Assembly: GCF_003597395.2 (NCBI RefSeq)
Contig: NC_133777.1
Location: 64,315,458 to 64,379,457 of the forward strand
Direction: 5' to 3'
Source: Chelonoidis abingdonii
Lineage: Eukaryota > Chordata > Testudines > Testudinidae
DNA length: 64,000 bases
Below are positions 21,993 to 33,261 of this stretch, piece by piece. The translations under genes and the position numbers were made by a program. The notes below the pieces were generated by a model that made no database searches, was not told the DNA's origin, and worked only from the letters and a program-made list of their open reading frames with translations. Positions within the stretch are counted from its first letter, which is position 1. Each line of letters begins with the position of its first letter.

Positions 21993-24344
21993 GATTACAC
22001 AGGCAGCCTTGATTCTGGCATTTCCTAATTTTCGTGTGCTTGACTTTGAAACCTTAATAATCTTTTAATGTATTTTTTTTGTGTGTAATTTCCTAGGTTT
22101 TGAAAAAGCAAACTTACATAATGGAATACCTAATTTTTGGCATCATATTGACACTCACATGGATCATCAGCTGGATTGGAGCCTTTAGATCCACTGCACA
22201 GACCTCTGCCAGTTGAGATAATGAAGTAACTGGTTTCATCCTCTGTGTGCACAAGCTGTAGAGAGGGGATAGGACACTGTGCTAGTGGGGTTCATAGATA
22301 TTTGCTGACCGCAGAGGAATGGTGAGCCTCTTTCCAGTCCCAGTTTCCATCTTCCCCCAAGATCATCGTCTGTCTCCACTCTCTTCTTGTCCAATTTTTT
22401 CTCCCCACCCCGAGCTGTGCAGGTCCAGTTCTCATCCCCTCTGAATTTGAATCAGGCAACTTCCTTCTCCACACTGCCTAGGTGTTACTGAGAGTGTTAC
22501 TGAGAGCATATGAGAGGCAGTCTCCCTGCTCTCAGTTCTGGTGGCCAGATCCAGACCTGGAATGGACCACAGCAGTCCAGAACTGCAATTGTAGGGAAAT
22601 TCCTCCTCAACCCCAGGCTTGAACATCCCCAATGCAGGCAGAATCATCAGGGAATTTAGCTGCTAAAATCTAAGCAGTCTCTATTGAGCTTGTAAAAACT
22701 GCAATTTAAAATATTTCCTCCTTCACAAAGTCTTATCACTTGGCCAGATTTGGGTGGATTTTCAAGGAGAAAGCAAAAAGCACATCCTCGATGCCAGCTT
22801 TCTGCCAAATCTCGGGTCCCTGCTCCAAAATATGTAGGCAATAGAGCTTTTCAAAGCAATGGTCACCAGCGTTTTTTTAACATTGGCAAAACAACACGTT
22901 TTTCCTTAGCCTCATTTGCAGAAATGACAGAATTGTTTTGGCTGAAAATTTCCAATAAAATTCAGCCTGCAGACAGCCAGCACAGAAAACTTCAGCTCAA
23001 ATGCCTACAGTTTTTGTAAAGTTAAAGTTATTGAAAACAGGGTTTTATAATGGGATGTGTCAGGCAACCTTAATAATAGTTGATGCTACCACCCCTGCCT
23101 ATAATAATGCTGATCTTTTAAGAACATGCATTAGTTGACTAGGAGACTTACACTGCATAAGCTTTTCTTCCTTCTTCTCTGCATATCTCCTCTGCTTTGC
23201 TTCTATATTTTACTGGCTGCTTCCCCCATCCCTAGAGCTTGCTATTCTTCTCTTCATCCTTCTTATTGTTTGAGTGCCTTTATAAATATGCAGTGACACT
23301 TACAAGTGCTTTGGCATTTGAAGTGAAGTTTGAACGTTCCTGTATTACTCCGCTTTAAGTGTATATTTTTAGATTCCTGACAACATTTCTATTATTCTTA
23401 TGCAAATGAGGTAAAATCAGAGTGTAAAGAGGACCTTTCTCCTGGATAAATTACTTAAATTGTGAGATGAATGTTTTGATTTCTCAGCATTCAGAATGGG
23501 TCACACAAAAATGTAAGTGACCTCGTATTTCATAGACAACGATAAGGTAAGTGATAAATAAGATAGTGAACCTCTGTTCTTCTCTGGATTTTTCATAGTG
23601 ATCTGTTAGCTCTAAACCATAACTGCCAAATTCATGTTGTCTGAAGGTATTAAATCAACCCCATAACATTTATAGGAACTTCACAATTGTAGTCACTAGT
23701 TCAGGGTTTCCTAATCAGGAATAGAAAAAGATCTAACCTGACATTCAAAAGTGTCTTTAAAATGTTGTTTTGCTCTGGAAAGTGATTATTGCAATTAAAA
23801 ATGGCACCATCTTTCTCAGCAGATTTGTTACTTATGTGTACTCAGACCTGATAAGCTTACACTGAATTTTACTTCTGTTAGCCCTGTGGAGACAATACAT
23901 CTATGAGAGCAGGTTTCTGCTCCTTCTTGTGGACCACCAGCAGAATTGTTTTCTAAGTTCCACCACAAACTGGTTGGAGACAATGATGAAAGTGCATAGT
24001 TATTACTGAGGGGAGCAATATGGTCTTCAGAATCTTTATGAAAAATGACGCTGCATGAGATGGCAAGATTTGTGCTTGGTTCTCAGATCCCAGACTGAGT
24101 TTGCAGATTTTGTAGTTAGGAAATAAACAAAACAAAGCCACTATCTTTTTACATGAAACAGCACAATTAATCTGGAAAGTGTCCCGGACAGATGTGAAAT
24201 CTTGTATTGGATAGGATTCTTGACCTAAATCCTAGGCTTGCTTATGAATACCCAGCTGCAGAATTGCTATAAGATGCAGTAGTCATGATGGATCACCATA
24301 TTCTCCATCGAGTGGTACTTTCATATTCCAACAAGCCAATTTTC
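21993..24344. other. No gene; part (about 22140-22640) may be an old repeat
   Basis: The region 'gatcatcagctggattggag' onward seems familiar as repeated turtle DNA, but no ends were found. A short hydrophobic frame at 22122-22218 is probably chance. 22650-24344 appears single-copy. Confidence 0.4.
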
Positions 24345-24384
24345 TCTGAATATCCAGACTAACACGGCTATCCCTCTGATACTT
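24345..24384. repeat. Tail fragment of the short SINE-like family
   Basis: The sequence 'atccagactaacacggctat' followed by 'ccctctgatacttga' is the same end seen at 10549-10578. Confidence 0.7.
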
Positions 24385-25261
24385 GACACATTAGGACAGT
24401 TAGTTTTCTATATAAGCTTAGTTCTCTAGTAAATGTACAACTTGACCATAATAATCCTGATTATGGACAATAGTTTTCGGGAGATCTATCAGGTATATAA
24501 TATACACTTTACAATATATTCCAGTTCCTTCTGAAATATTTTAAATGCTAGAAATAACTCCCACATACAATACAATTACAGTGATACTGTAGGTGACTGG
24601 ATCTCACTTTTATTACTGGAGGGAAGTCTAGTACTATATTTTAAACTCCACAGTAGCCAATGATATATTTATCTCAGGCATTCTCTGGACTAACCTGCAT
24701 TTTGCTGAAATGTCCTTAACATGGACAATAAAATCTAGTGAAAGTGACTGCTCAACCATTTCATCAACTTATTATCTTGCAAAAAGTGAAGCTGTGGAAG
24801 GGAACATGTGGACTCTACAATATTCAGTATTCTTGTAGCAATAAAAAAACTGTTTTCCGAACTGCATTCTCTTCTTAGAACACAGGAACTGTAATATCAA
24901 TCATTAAGGATTTAATCTGCAACCATGTCATTTCTTATCTTGGTGGCATATGGCTATGCAAATATTGTAAAGTGATCCAACTCTGGTATTAATGTGCTCT
25001 CCGTGCCCCCTCCTCCCCCTTTTTCTTAAAGAAGAAAATCCATCTAATCTCATGGAAATGATTTTGTCCTATAACTTAGACAGTGTTCCTTGGGGGCTAT
25101 AGAAAGCTAACAGATTTGTTTTTTCTGTGATATATGCGACACAGCTTAGCAAACTGGTGCGATATGTATTTTCCCATTTGTTGCTGTGGGGAAAGAATCT
25201 CTAACTGGTTTTCAGATATCAACATGAAGATATTCCATGCTCTTCTTGTGCAGATATTAAA
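24385..25261. other. No gene seen; single-copy
   Basis: A/T-rich, short frames only. Confidence 0.5.
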
Positions 25262-26100
25262 GTATGTGAAAGTTGTACAAAGAAAGAAGAAAGGTGGGAT
25301 TAGCAAGGGAAACTACCTTAGTGAGGTCAGAACATGTAGGGATAAAGTGAGGAAGGCTAAAAGCCGTGTAGAATTGGACCTTGCAAAGGGAATTAAAACC
25401 AATAGTAAAAGGTGTATAGCCATATAAATAAGAAGAAAACAAAGAAAGAAGAAGTGGGACCGCTACGCACTGAGGATGGAATGGAGGTTAAGGATAACCT
25501 AGGCATGGCCAAATATCTAAATAAGTACTTTGCCTCAGTCTTTAATAAGGCTAATGAGAAGCTTAGGGATGATGGAAGGATGACAAATGGGAATGAGGAT
25601 ATGGAGGTGGATATTACCACATCTGAGGTAGAAGCCAGACTTGAACAGCTTAATGGGACAAAATTAGGATGCATCAGGCAGACCGGTATTTCCAGCACAG
25701 GATAATTGAGTGTTAGTCCGTTAGGATAAGGAACACTCGGTGAGACCTCCTCTGGAACCACTGTGCTGCAGTTCTGGTCTCCCCATGTTTAAGAAGGTAA
25801 GGAATTCAAACCTGAACAGTCAGGAGACGGCTACTAGGATGATTCCGATGGAATGCGATCAAACCTGCCTTATGAAAGGAGCTCAAAGAGCCTGGGCTTT
25901 GTTCAGCCTAGCCAAAAGAAGGCCTGCGGAGGGATATGCTTGCTCTTGATAAATATATCAGAGAGAGATTCAACATTAGGAGGAGAGGAAATATTTACAG
26001 CTTAGATACCAATGTCAGACCACCAAGAACAAATGGGTACAACGAATTAGGCAAGTTTAGACTTGAAATTAGACGAAGGTTTCTAACCATGTAGAGGAGT
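25262..26100 (+). pseudogene. CR1 ORF2 relic lacking the reverse transcriptase core
   Basis: The first part ends 'EARLEQLNGTKLG' (about 25670). The next bases correspond to the thumb region, here frameshifted, with nucleotide blocks 'gagacctcctctggaaccac' and 'cagttctggtctccccatgt' (the RPHLEYCVQFWSP stretch of CR1). All RT motifs from the fingers to motif C are absent, a loss of roughly 1 kb compared with a full copy. It cannot encode an active enzyme. Confidence 0.8.
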
Positions 26101-26652
26101 GAAGCTCTGCGAACAGCGCTTCCAAGGGAGTGGTGGGGGGCAGAAGAATATCTGACTTTAGATTAAGCTTGATAAGGTGGTTATGAGGATGGTATTGATA
26201 GGATAGTTTAATTTTTGGCAGATGTGTCCGTTGATTATCAGCAGATGATAATCGTGCCCCGACATTGTCTGTGATGGATGTTCGGATGGGATTGGATCTG
26301 CGTTACTGCCAGAGTAATTCTGGCCTGTAGTGCTGGCTGTGAGTCTTGCCCACATTGCTCAGGTTAGCTGATCTGATCGCCATATTTGGGGTCGGGAAGG
26401 AATTTTCCTCTGGGGCAGATTGGCAGGGGCCCTGGAGGTTTTTCGCCTTCCTCTGCAGCGTGGGGCATGGGTCACTTGCTGGTGGATTCTCTGCAGCTTG
26501 AGGTCTTCAAACCACAATTTGAAGACTTCAATAACTTGGACATAGGTTAGGGGTTTGTTATAGAAGTGGATGGGTAGGGTTCTGTGGCCTGCTTTGTGCA
26601 GGAGGTCAGACTAGATGATCATATTGGTTCCTTCTGACCTATGAGTCTGAGT
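25262..26652 (+). mobile_element. CR1 LINE, second subfamily, internally deleted
   Basis: Starts in the ORF2 linker ('...GGISKGNYLSEVRTCRDKVRKAKSR') and keeps the pre-RT stretch with 'FASVFNKAN'. It jumps at about 25675 to the thumb region and then the long 3' UTR. That ends 'ggaggtcagactagatgatc', 'cttctgacctatgagtctga'. The UTR block 'gtcgggaaggaattttcctc' is typical of this CR1 subfamily. It differs from the 17580-19690 copy in its 3' UTR, so it belongs to another subfamily. Confidence 0.9.
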
Positions 26653-27509
26653 CGTTCTCCCATTAAATCACTGACTTTAAACCTTCCATCTTTTTGCCAA
26701 AACACCTTTGTCAGCCTTTAGCATACACAGAACAAAGGCTTCTTGCTTTTTGGATAATTAATTGGATGGCAATTGGGCCACTCTGACCTGTGATATAAAT
26801 GTATAACGCGGGATTTGCTCTGCGTATATGGTCCTATTAAGCCTGCTTTTGTCCCCTGCTGGAGACGTTGTGCCCTAGGCAAGGCTACTGATAAGGCTTA
26901 GTCCTCAAGAGGCCTAGTAGGGCCAGGAGGAGATGCTGACCCATCAGGAGCCAGAAGTCCAGGTAAGGCTAGCTGCTCCTTTTGTGGGGAGTGCTGGGTG
27001 AGGCTAGGCCAGGGAGAGGTGCTTCTCAGCACCGGGCCAGAATCTCAGGGCCAGGGTCTGACCTTGACTGAAAGCACAACCAGCTGCCTGTTACATTGGT
27101 TGGTTGGTTGGTTTAAAGGCACAGACAGCTGAGTTTGTTATTGTTCAAAGACCGATGCCAAGTTTATGGCCTGGGTTGCTCCGCTCCTCACAGGCTGCTG
27201 CATCTTTAGGGCCCTTCGTTTTTGGGTTTATTTATTTATTTATTGGTGTTTATTACCACCACAACAAAAACAGGTGAAAGTCAGTGGAAAAGCGATTAAT
27301 TTTTCTGGGTAGATATCAGGGTTTATTGTTGTGGATGGAAGGACGGGGGGAAAGTATTCAGTAGATTACTGCTTTGATGAATGGAATTCAATGTGGTTCT
27401 CTGAAGAACTAAAACAGAACTGAAAAAAAGCACACTGCCACCTTTGAGTTTAAGAAAATATATCTCTAATCCCCAAATAAAACTTTTCATTTAAATAAAC
27501 AGTTTACTA
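26653..27509. other. No gene; two short tetranucleotide runs
   Basis: (TTGG)n at 27096-27113 and (TTTA)n at 27227-27243. The G/C-richer part 26860-27080 may be an old LTR, but no ends are visible. Confidence 0.45.
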
Positions 27510-27606
27510 GTAAAAGCAGCAAAGAGTCCTGTGGCACCTTATAGACTAACAGACGTATTGGAGCATGAGCTTTCGTGGGTGAATACCCACTTCGTCGGAT
27601 GCATGT
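27510..27606. mobile_element. SINE-like repeat, single unit
   Basis: It reads 'gcagcaaagagtcctgtggc' to 'gggtgaatacccacttcgtc' plus ggatgcatg. The direct repeat gtttacta flanks it at 27502-27509 and 27607-27614, fitting retroposition. It is truncated relative to the 127-bp copy at 59944. Confidence 0.75.
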
Positions 27607-27614
27607 GTTTACTA

Positions 27615-30234
27615 CTAGTTTACACGAGTTTACTAGTGTAGACATAGAACTATTAGCCTATAACTATCTACATTTAATAATTGGACCACACCATTTGCAG
27701 CGCATATGCTCAACTTCATCCTTTTCTCCTGTTTTTTTTTTTTAAACTTTCGAATACTTCCTTGTGTTCTGAAATATATTCTGAAGCAGATTTTCATTTT
27801 CTTCCCATTTTAGTATGTCCAGTCTTTAAACAGTTATTTGCTAACAGCTCAAAACGTATACGTGGTGGGCGTGAGCTTCATCAGTACATTTAGATGCACA
27901 CACACTTCAGAGCTTGCGTGCGAGCCTGTTTGTTTATTGTGAGTATCTTCTAGATTAATACATAGCCTAACTTCAACAGTCAGCTTTGCATACACATATG
28001 CACTAATATATCATCATAATACATGAATCTCATGCAATGTATTGTATTTTCCTAATAAAACAAGTTAATTTTATATATTTGAATGTAGGGTGAAAATCAG
28101 AAAAAAACTAATAATACTTTTTGTAAAACCTGTTTTTTGGGGGGTAAAAATTGGTTAAAACTGAAAACGAAGGGGCTTCTGCATCTTGTAAACAGAGGCA
28201 GGGAGCACTTGCAGTGCCAAATTTGACCAGAAGGAGGCATATTAGGGCAGCCCCGTATTATACTAAACACTGTACAAAGGCACAGAGTGGATTACAAAAG
28301 CCTCCGACTGAAAGAATCGATAATATTTGGGAATGGTGGGGGAGGGGGTGTAGCCTTTCCTTACAAGGAAACTTCTCTGAATCTAACCAGGGCTGGTAGG
28401 GTTTGAAACCTGTCATCATCTAGTGGCTCTTTTGCCGTCTATATGTTATCATTACTTCTCTTATTCCTCATGGACAGACACCACTTCATAAAGTCAACAT
28501 CTGCCATTAATTGACACCTGTATTGGCATGTTCAGCTGAGAGGTCTAGGAGTGGACAGATGTATAGACTGAATGTCCTGCTTATCTTAAAGGTAGCCCTT
28601 CCAGACTGGAGTTGAGGTTTATTGGTTGGGTTGCATGGGGAAGCTGGCACATCCTCTGTCTCTGCTGTACTTTTTTGATGGGAATAAATGGAAGATTTCA
28701 GTCTCCAGGTCCATCACCAATACTGTTTTCAAAAACTCTCCATAGTAGGTCTAGAGTCTGTTCATAACTTGCTTGTCTGTCTTATATTCCATATATAATC
28801 TCTAATTTACATAAAACCTCATCTGGATCTTTGTTCCATTTTGTTCTGTTGGAGAAGTTTTATGCATCATAAAAATGGTTACAGCAGGCGCAGACTAGAG
28901 ATAAAGCAATTCCCCCTCACAGTTATTCCAACATTACATTGTGTTTTTATAAATGGTTGCAGACACTTTGCAGTATTTGCATTGAGTGAAGAAGGATGTG
29001 AGTCAGGGGCAAGGATGTGGGAGAACAGATATGCATCTTAAACAGCTTTAAAATTTAATGTTGGTAGCTTAGAGTCCATCACATTTTTAATATAATGCAG
29101 CAGCTTTAAAGACCACAACAATCAAATCCTCTGTAGTTTCTTCATTAAAGTCTTTGAGCTTGAATATCAAGTGACTTTGTTGACAAGTCATGAGCATCAG
29201 TGCTTGATCTCCCTGGAAATCTCCCTCCATGATGTGATAAAATCTGTCACTCAGAGTGCTCTTGTTTATGCTCTGCCAACACATTTGTCTCTGATTGCTG
29301 TCTGAGTAAACCTGGAAAGAGAGGACATAGAATGTAATCCATCATTTCTCTGAAATTTTTAATGATAGAGATATTAATTGCAGAGTTTACTGTTAGGAAG
29401 ATACCAAAAGGAGATAGTTGGAAAACAGAATGAATTTTTTGCAAAAAAATTTTCAACTTTTTTTCATTGAGAAATTTTTGGAATTTGAATATTTTCATCC
29501 AGATTTAGTTAGTAAGTTTTTTTTCTAGTGACAAAAAAAGATCCATAATGGTTTTTTAACCTTTCAAGTCTGAGCTTGTGACCTATTTCTTCATTTTAGT
29601 ACCTCTGTGTTTTGTAAGATGATGATGATGTGCCATGGCTGGGAACATCATGAAGAAATCTAGCATCTATGTTCCCCCAAAACAAAATGCTTCCTACGGA
29701 TTAGTTTTTTATTCTTGGCTTATGTGTCATTCTTAATTGCCAAACTGATGACTTAAATTGTAACTGCTGGCTGAGAGGTGGAAGAAATGAAGTTAAACAT
29801 TACTAAATGTATAAGTAAAAAGAATGCCAAACTACTGCCTTACAAATCATTGGTAAAATATCACATAATGCTAAACAACTGCCTCAAAAGCATGACAAGA
29901 ATAGATCAATTTGTAGGATTCTGTTTAGGTATCTATTAGTAATTATAACTGATCAAATCATAATTATTAATTGGCCTTTTTCCTGTTCATGGAGTTTCTT
30001 CCTACAATTGACTTTTTGAGTTAGTTGTGATTGGTCACATAAATTATATGGTACAGTTTCTGTTCCCAGACTGGAGAGCGCAGCTCTTACAATAGGAACA
30101 TACAAATTGACTCATGAGATTGGACCATTACTATGTGTTTCAGGGGACAGTGCAAAAAATGCTTCATGGACAATTATGGAACAAACTGTATATATGAGAA
30201 CTTTCTTCTTGAATCCTTAGTTATTATTTATAGT
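27615..30234. other. No gene; mostly single-copy, with an A/T-rich repeat near 29395-29520
   Basis: The only repeat-like stretch has 'caaaaaaattttcaactttt'-type sequence, similar to the family at 6517-6696. A (gat)n run of four lies at about 29619. Confidence 0.45.
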
Positions 30235-30242
30235 GCTTAGGG

Positions 30243-30436
30243 CAGTGGTGGGTATCCCTGCCAGACCGCACCGCTTCCCGTGGCTCCCATTGGCTGGGAA
30301 TGGTGAACCGCAACCACTGGAAGCTGCGGACGACTGTGCCTGCGGATGGTCAAAGTAAACAAACTGTCTTGCGGCCCACCAGCGGATTACCTTGATGGGC
30401 CGCATGCAGCCCGCGAGCCACAGATTGCCCACCACT
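30243..30436. mobile_element. hAT-type MITE (194 bp) with 8-bp target duplication
   Basis: Ends are cagtggtgggtatcc and its inverse ttgcccaccactg. The flanks gcttaggg (30235-30242) and gcctaggg (30437-30444) match at 7 of 8 positions. CAG...CTG ends with an 8-bp duplication are the hAT signature. The interior is G/C-rich ('cgcatgcagcccgcgagcca'). Confidence 0.85.
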
Positions 30437-30444
30437 GGCCTAGG

Positions 30445-31100
30445 GGCGCCAATCACAGATTAGGATTCACTGTGATTGGTTTATGTCCTGAAATATGAGA
30501 ATTTGTATATTTTTTTAATCCTAATGTAAATGTATTTGCTCTCATCCATATAAATGTCTAAACCCTTTTTTGAATCATATTTCTAATCTGAATGCTTAAA
30601 AGAAGCAAATTTAAAATTAACTTTGATCATTCATGCTAGTGAAATTCAATCGTATGAATATTCATGGAGCAAAAACAAAAGAGAAGCAAATGGAGCTGAA
30701 GCAAATTCATTTAAAATTTCAAATCCATGTTAGCAGAAACTTTTTAGCAATATTTGCCATGTGTCTTAGTAATCTTCCCAGAACTGATGAGTTACATGGA
30801 CAAGGAGATGATTGCAATCCTCCTGGAGGCAGACTTCACTCAGGGAAGTGTGGCAAAGAGCAGGCAGGCACCAAAGAACATAAACAATACAGCAATACCA
30901 GGAGATGATCTTGGAATTCCTTAAGAGCCACATGAGTAGGTGCAGTATACACGTTAAAGGGATTCTTTAGGGCTGAACATTTTTGAACCTGTGGCTTTAC
31001 AGAAAGTCATTTTCATAAGCATTGGATCTGAACCTCAGAGCACACCTGATCTACATAAAATGTGTAATGCCAATGACCACGTCATCATCAGCAGGGACTG
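30445..31100. other. No gene seen; single-copy
   Basis: No repeat ends or coding signal recognised. Confidence 0.5.
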
Positions 31101-31108
31101 AACCTGAG

Positions 31109-31463
31109 CAGTATCAGGTTTAGAATGGTGCCAATGGCACCAGGTCCACACTCAGAAGGGGCCCTGATGTCCAGATCGTGGGCCCTACCCCCTTGCTCCA
31201 CTCACGCTCAACCCTGAAGCCCCACTTGCCTGCCACTTGCTCCTCTCCACCCCCTCCTTCCATCGACCCACATTCACTCCTCTCTGCCCCTTACATTCAA
31301 GTGGTGGGCGACACCTCAGGGGGAAGAGGCTGAGACAATTCAGGCTAAAGCATGGGTGGGACGTCGGAGGGAAGAGGTTGAGCAGGGACAGGGCCTTGGG
31401 GTGGAGCGAGGGGCAGGGCCATGATCTGGGCACCAGGGCCCACAAAAGTTTAATCCAGCCCTT
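31109..31463. mobile_element. hAT-type non-autonomous element (355 bp) with perfect 8-bp target duplication
   Basis: The direct repeat aacctgag lies at 31101-31108 and 31464-31471. Ends 'cagtatcaggttta' and 'tttaatccagccctt' are weakly inverted (both carry ggttta/gGATTAA). The inside is C-rich then G-rich. The 77- and 138-codon frames on it are not real genes. Confidence 0.75.
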
Positions 31464-31479
31464 AACCTGAGAGATGTGA

Positions 31480-31608
31480 AGCTTAAGGCATGAGCGTCTA
31501 ATACCTAAGCTGAAAGACCCAGCTCTGTCAGTGTAGGCTGCAGTGGGCTCATCAATCTCTAGGTGGCCCAGCCACCACCAGAAGGTGACAGAGCACCACA
31601 CTAAGTGT
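31480..31608. repeat. Decayed copy of the inverted-repeat/tRNA-like element of 41778-42013
   Basis: The parts 'gggctcatcaatctctaggt' and 'gtgacagagcaccacactaa' align with 'gactcattaatctgtaagtg' and 'gggacagagtaccacaccca' at the right end of the better copy. The left arm is mostly lost. Confidence 0.6.
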
Positions 31609-31658
31609 CATTGCTTACAAATGCAGCTACTACAGGATCTCCTGTTAAGTTCAAAGGT

Positions 31659-32387
31659 AGGGCATGGCTACACTTGCAGATTAGAGCGCTGGGAGTTAAA
31701 CCAGCCTTTGGAGACCGCAGCAAGGAAAATGTGTGTTTACACTGTCAGCTGCAAGCACACTGGCATGGCCACATTAGCAGCTCTTGCAATGCCACAAAGA
31801 GCAGTGCATTGTGGTAGCTATCTCAGTGTGCAAGTGGCTGCAATGTGCTTTTCAAATGTGGAGGGGGTGGAGTGTGAGGGAGTGTGTTGTGTGTATGTGG
31901 GTGGAGAGACAGTGTTTTGGGGGGCTCAGAGTGTGTCAGCATGCTGTCTTGTAAGTTCAGACAGAAGCAAATCTCCGCCCGCCCCACCCCTACACACTCA
32001 CAACAGCAGCATTCCGCACTAATGATATGCTTTGTCCGAGAGCAGATAAGCATGCCAGCTGTCAGAAACGGAGCTTTGAAAGGGGATAGCCGCATGCCTG
32101 CAGCTGATCTCAAAACAATAAGAAGAATGGCTACTTGACTTCAGGGGATTATGGGACGTTTCTGGAGGCCAATCACAGCGCAGTAGTGCGGCACCTTGTC
32201 CACACTGACACCCAGGTGTTTCAGACGGGGTACAGTAAGCTTTATGCTTCTCATGGAGGTGGATTACCAGGAGCGCTCCAGCTGCAGAATCCAGGCGCTC
32301 TATGTGCCTTGCCAGTGTGGACACATCAGGAGTTAGGGTGCCCGGGGCTGCTTTATTGCACTCTAATTTGCAAATGTAGCCAACCCC
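31659..32387. mobile_element. Non-autonomous DNA transposon (729 bp) with about 30-bp inverted ends
   Basis: The left end 'agggcatggctacacttgca' plus gattagagcgc is answered at the right by gcactctaatttgcaaatgtagccaacccc in two pieces (key match: ttgcagattagagc / ttgcaaattagagt). TA lies next to both ends, but no longer duplication is clear, so hAT versus another class is unsettled. The several 70-160-codon frames inside lack any transposase feature. Confidence 0.75.
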
Positions 32388-32514
32388 ATAGAGAACAATA
32401 GGGTCATACCTTGATACAGGGCTTTGAAATGCTTATGACTATAACAGAATTTTAGAACAATATGTAACAAGAAAAAAGTGCTGTATTAAGAGGAATATTG
32501 AAGTCTCATGGCCA

Positions 32515-32655
32515 CCCTCTTGGCTGATATCAGGGTTTGAGCTGGTAGCCTCTAGTTAAATGCCTGAGTCTTTATAGCTTGAGCTAAACTCGCTATAGCT
32601 AGGGGATTTACCAGACTCTCATTCTTTGTTGATTGGTGTGGAACAGGACATATAA
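32515..32655 (-). repeat. tRNA-like SINE fragment
   Basis: On the minus strand 'tttagctcaagctataaaga' resembles a pol III A box and 'ctaccagctcaaaccc' a B box, in tRNA-like spacing after a gap. It is not a functional tRNA: no cloverleaf can be closed. Confidence 0.45.
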
Positions 32656-32659
32656 CACA

Positions 32660-33069
32660 ATGTGATAGAGGGACTATAGCACTTCATGGAAAGTAGCCTG
32701 CATAGATGCTGGCCCTCAGTTTCTGGATGTTCTTCACTTCAAACCCCTTCTCTTTTTAAGGGTTTGTGGGTTTTTTTCCTTTCTCTTAGACTAGGGTGAT
32801 TCATGGTAGGGGAAATTCTCTCCTTTGTTAGTTTTCCAAGACTGGGATTTTCTTTTCAGTTTCAAGTAGTTTCCATGTTTTCCCATTAACTTTAATGGTC
32901 CCCCAATGCTTTTTCCTGGCTGGACATTGAATGGGTATTTGAGGTTAGTTTCATGTAAACAGTTACTTGGAAGGAGCCCGTCCATGCTGTGAGGTGTACT
33001 TGAAATTGTAATTCTGCTCATGAGCATACTGTTCTGTATGCATAAGTGCATATATTGATAACCCTGGAC
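32660..33069. other. No gene seen
   Basis: Single-copy-like sequence with one 'cccattaactttaatgg' palindrome at about 32881. Confidence 0.45.
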
Positions 33070-33261
33070 CAGGGATAGTGAGTAGGCGTAGCACGGGCCA
33101 AATCCGGACCACCGGATGCTTTTGAACTGACTACAAAATCTTATTTACTTATTTTTAGCAGCATTTGTTGTTATTTTTATATTGGTTTCTCTGGAGTCTG
33201 GACTTTGACTGTACCTTGACCAAGAAATTTGAACCTTTATAAAAAATAATTGATTACCCTT
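33070..33261 (+). mobile_element. Short hAT-like repeat, copy 1
   Basis: 'gggccaaatccggaccaccg', 'ggagtctggactttgactgt' and 'accttgaccaagaaatttg' match, in opposite orientation, the element at 63329-63520. No target duplication is visible here. Confidence 0.65.

Noticed and set aside
22122..22218. Short hydrophobic peptide (MEYLIFGIILTLTWIISWIG-like start)
   Set aside because: About 30 codons with no upstream context, and the DNA looks like an old repeat.
31185..32324. Frames of up to 159 codons near 31.2-32.3 kb
   Set aside because: They cross ends of two non-autonomous DNA elements and lack transposase motifs.
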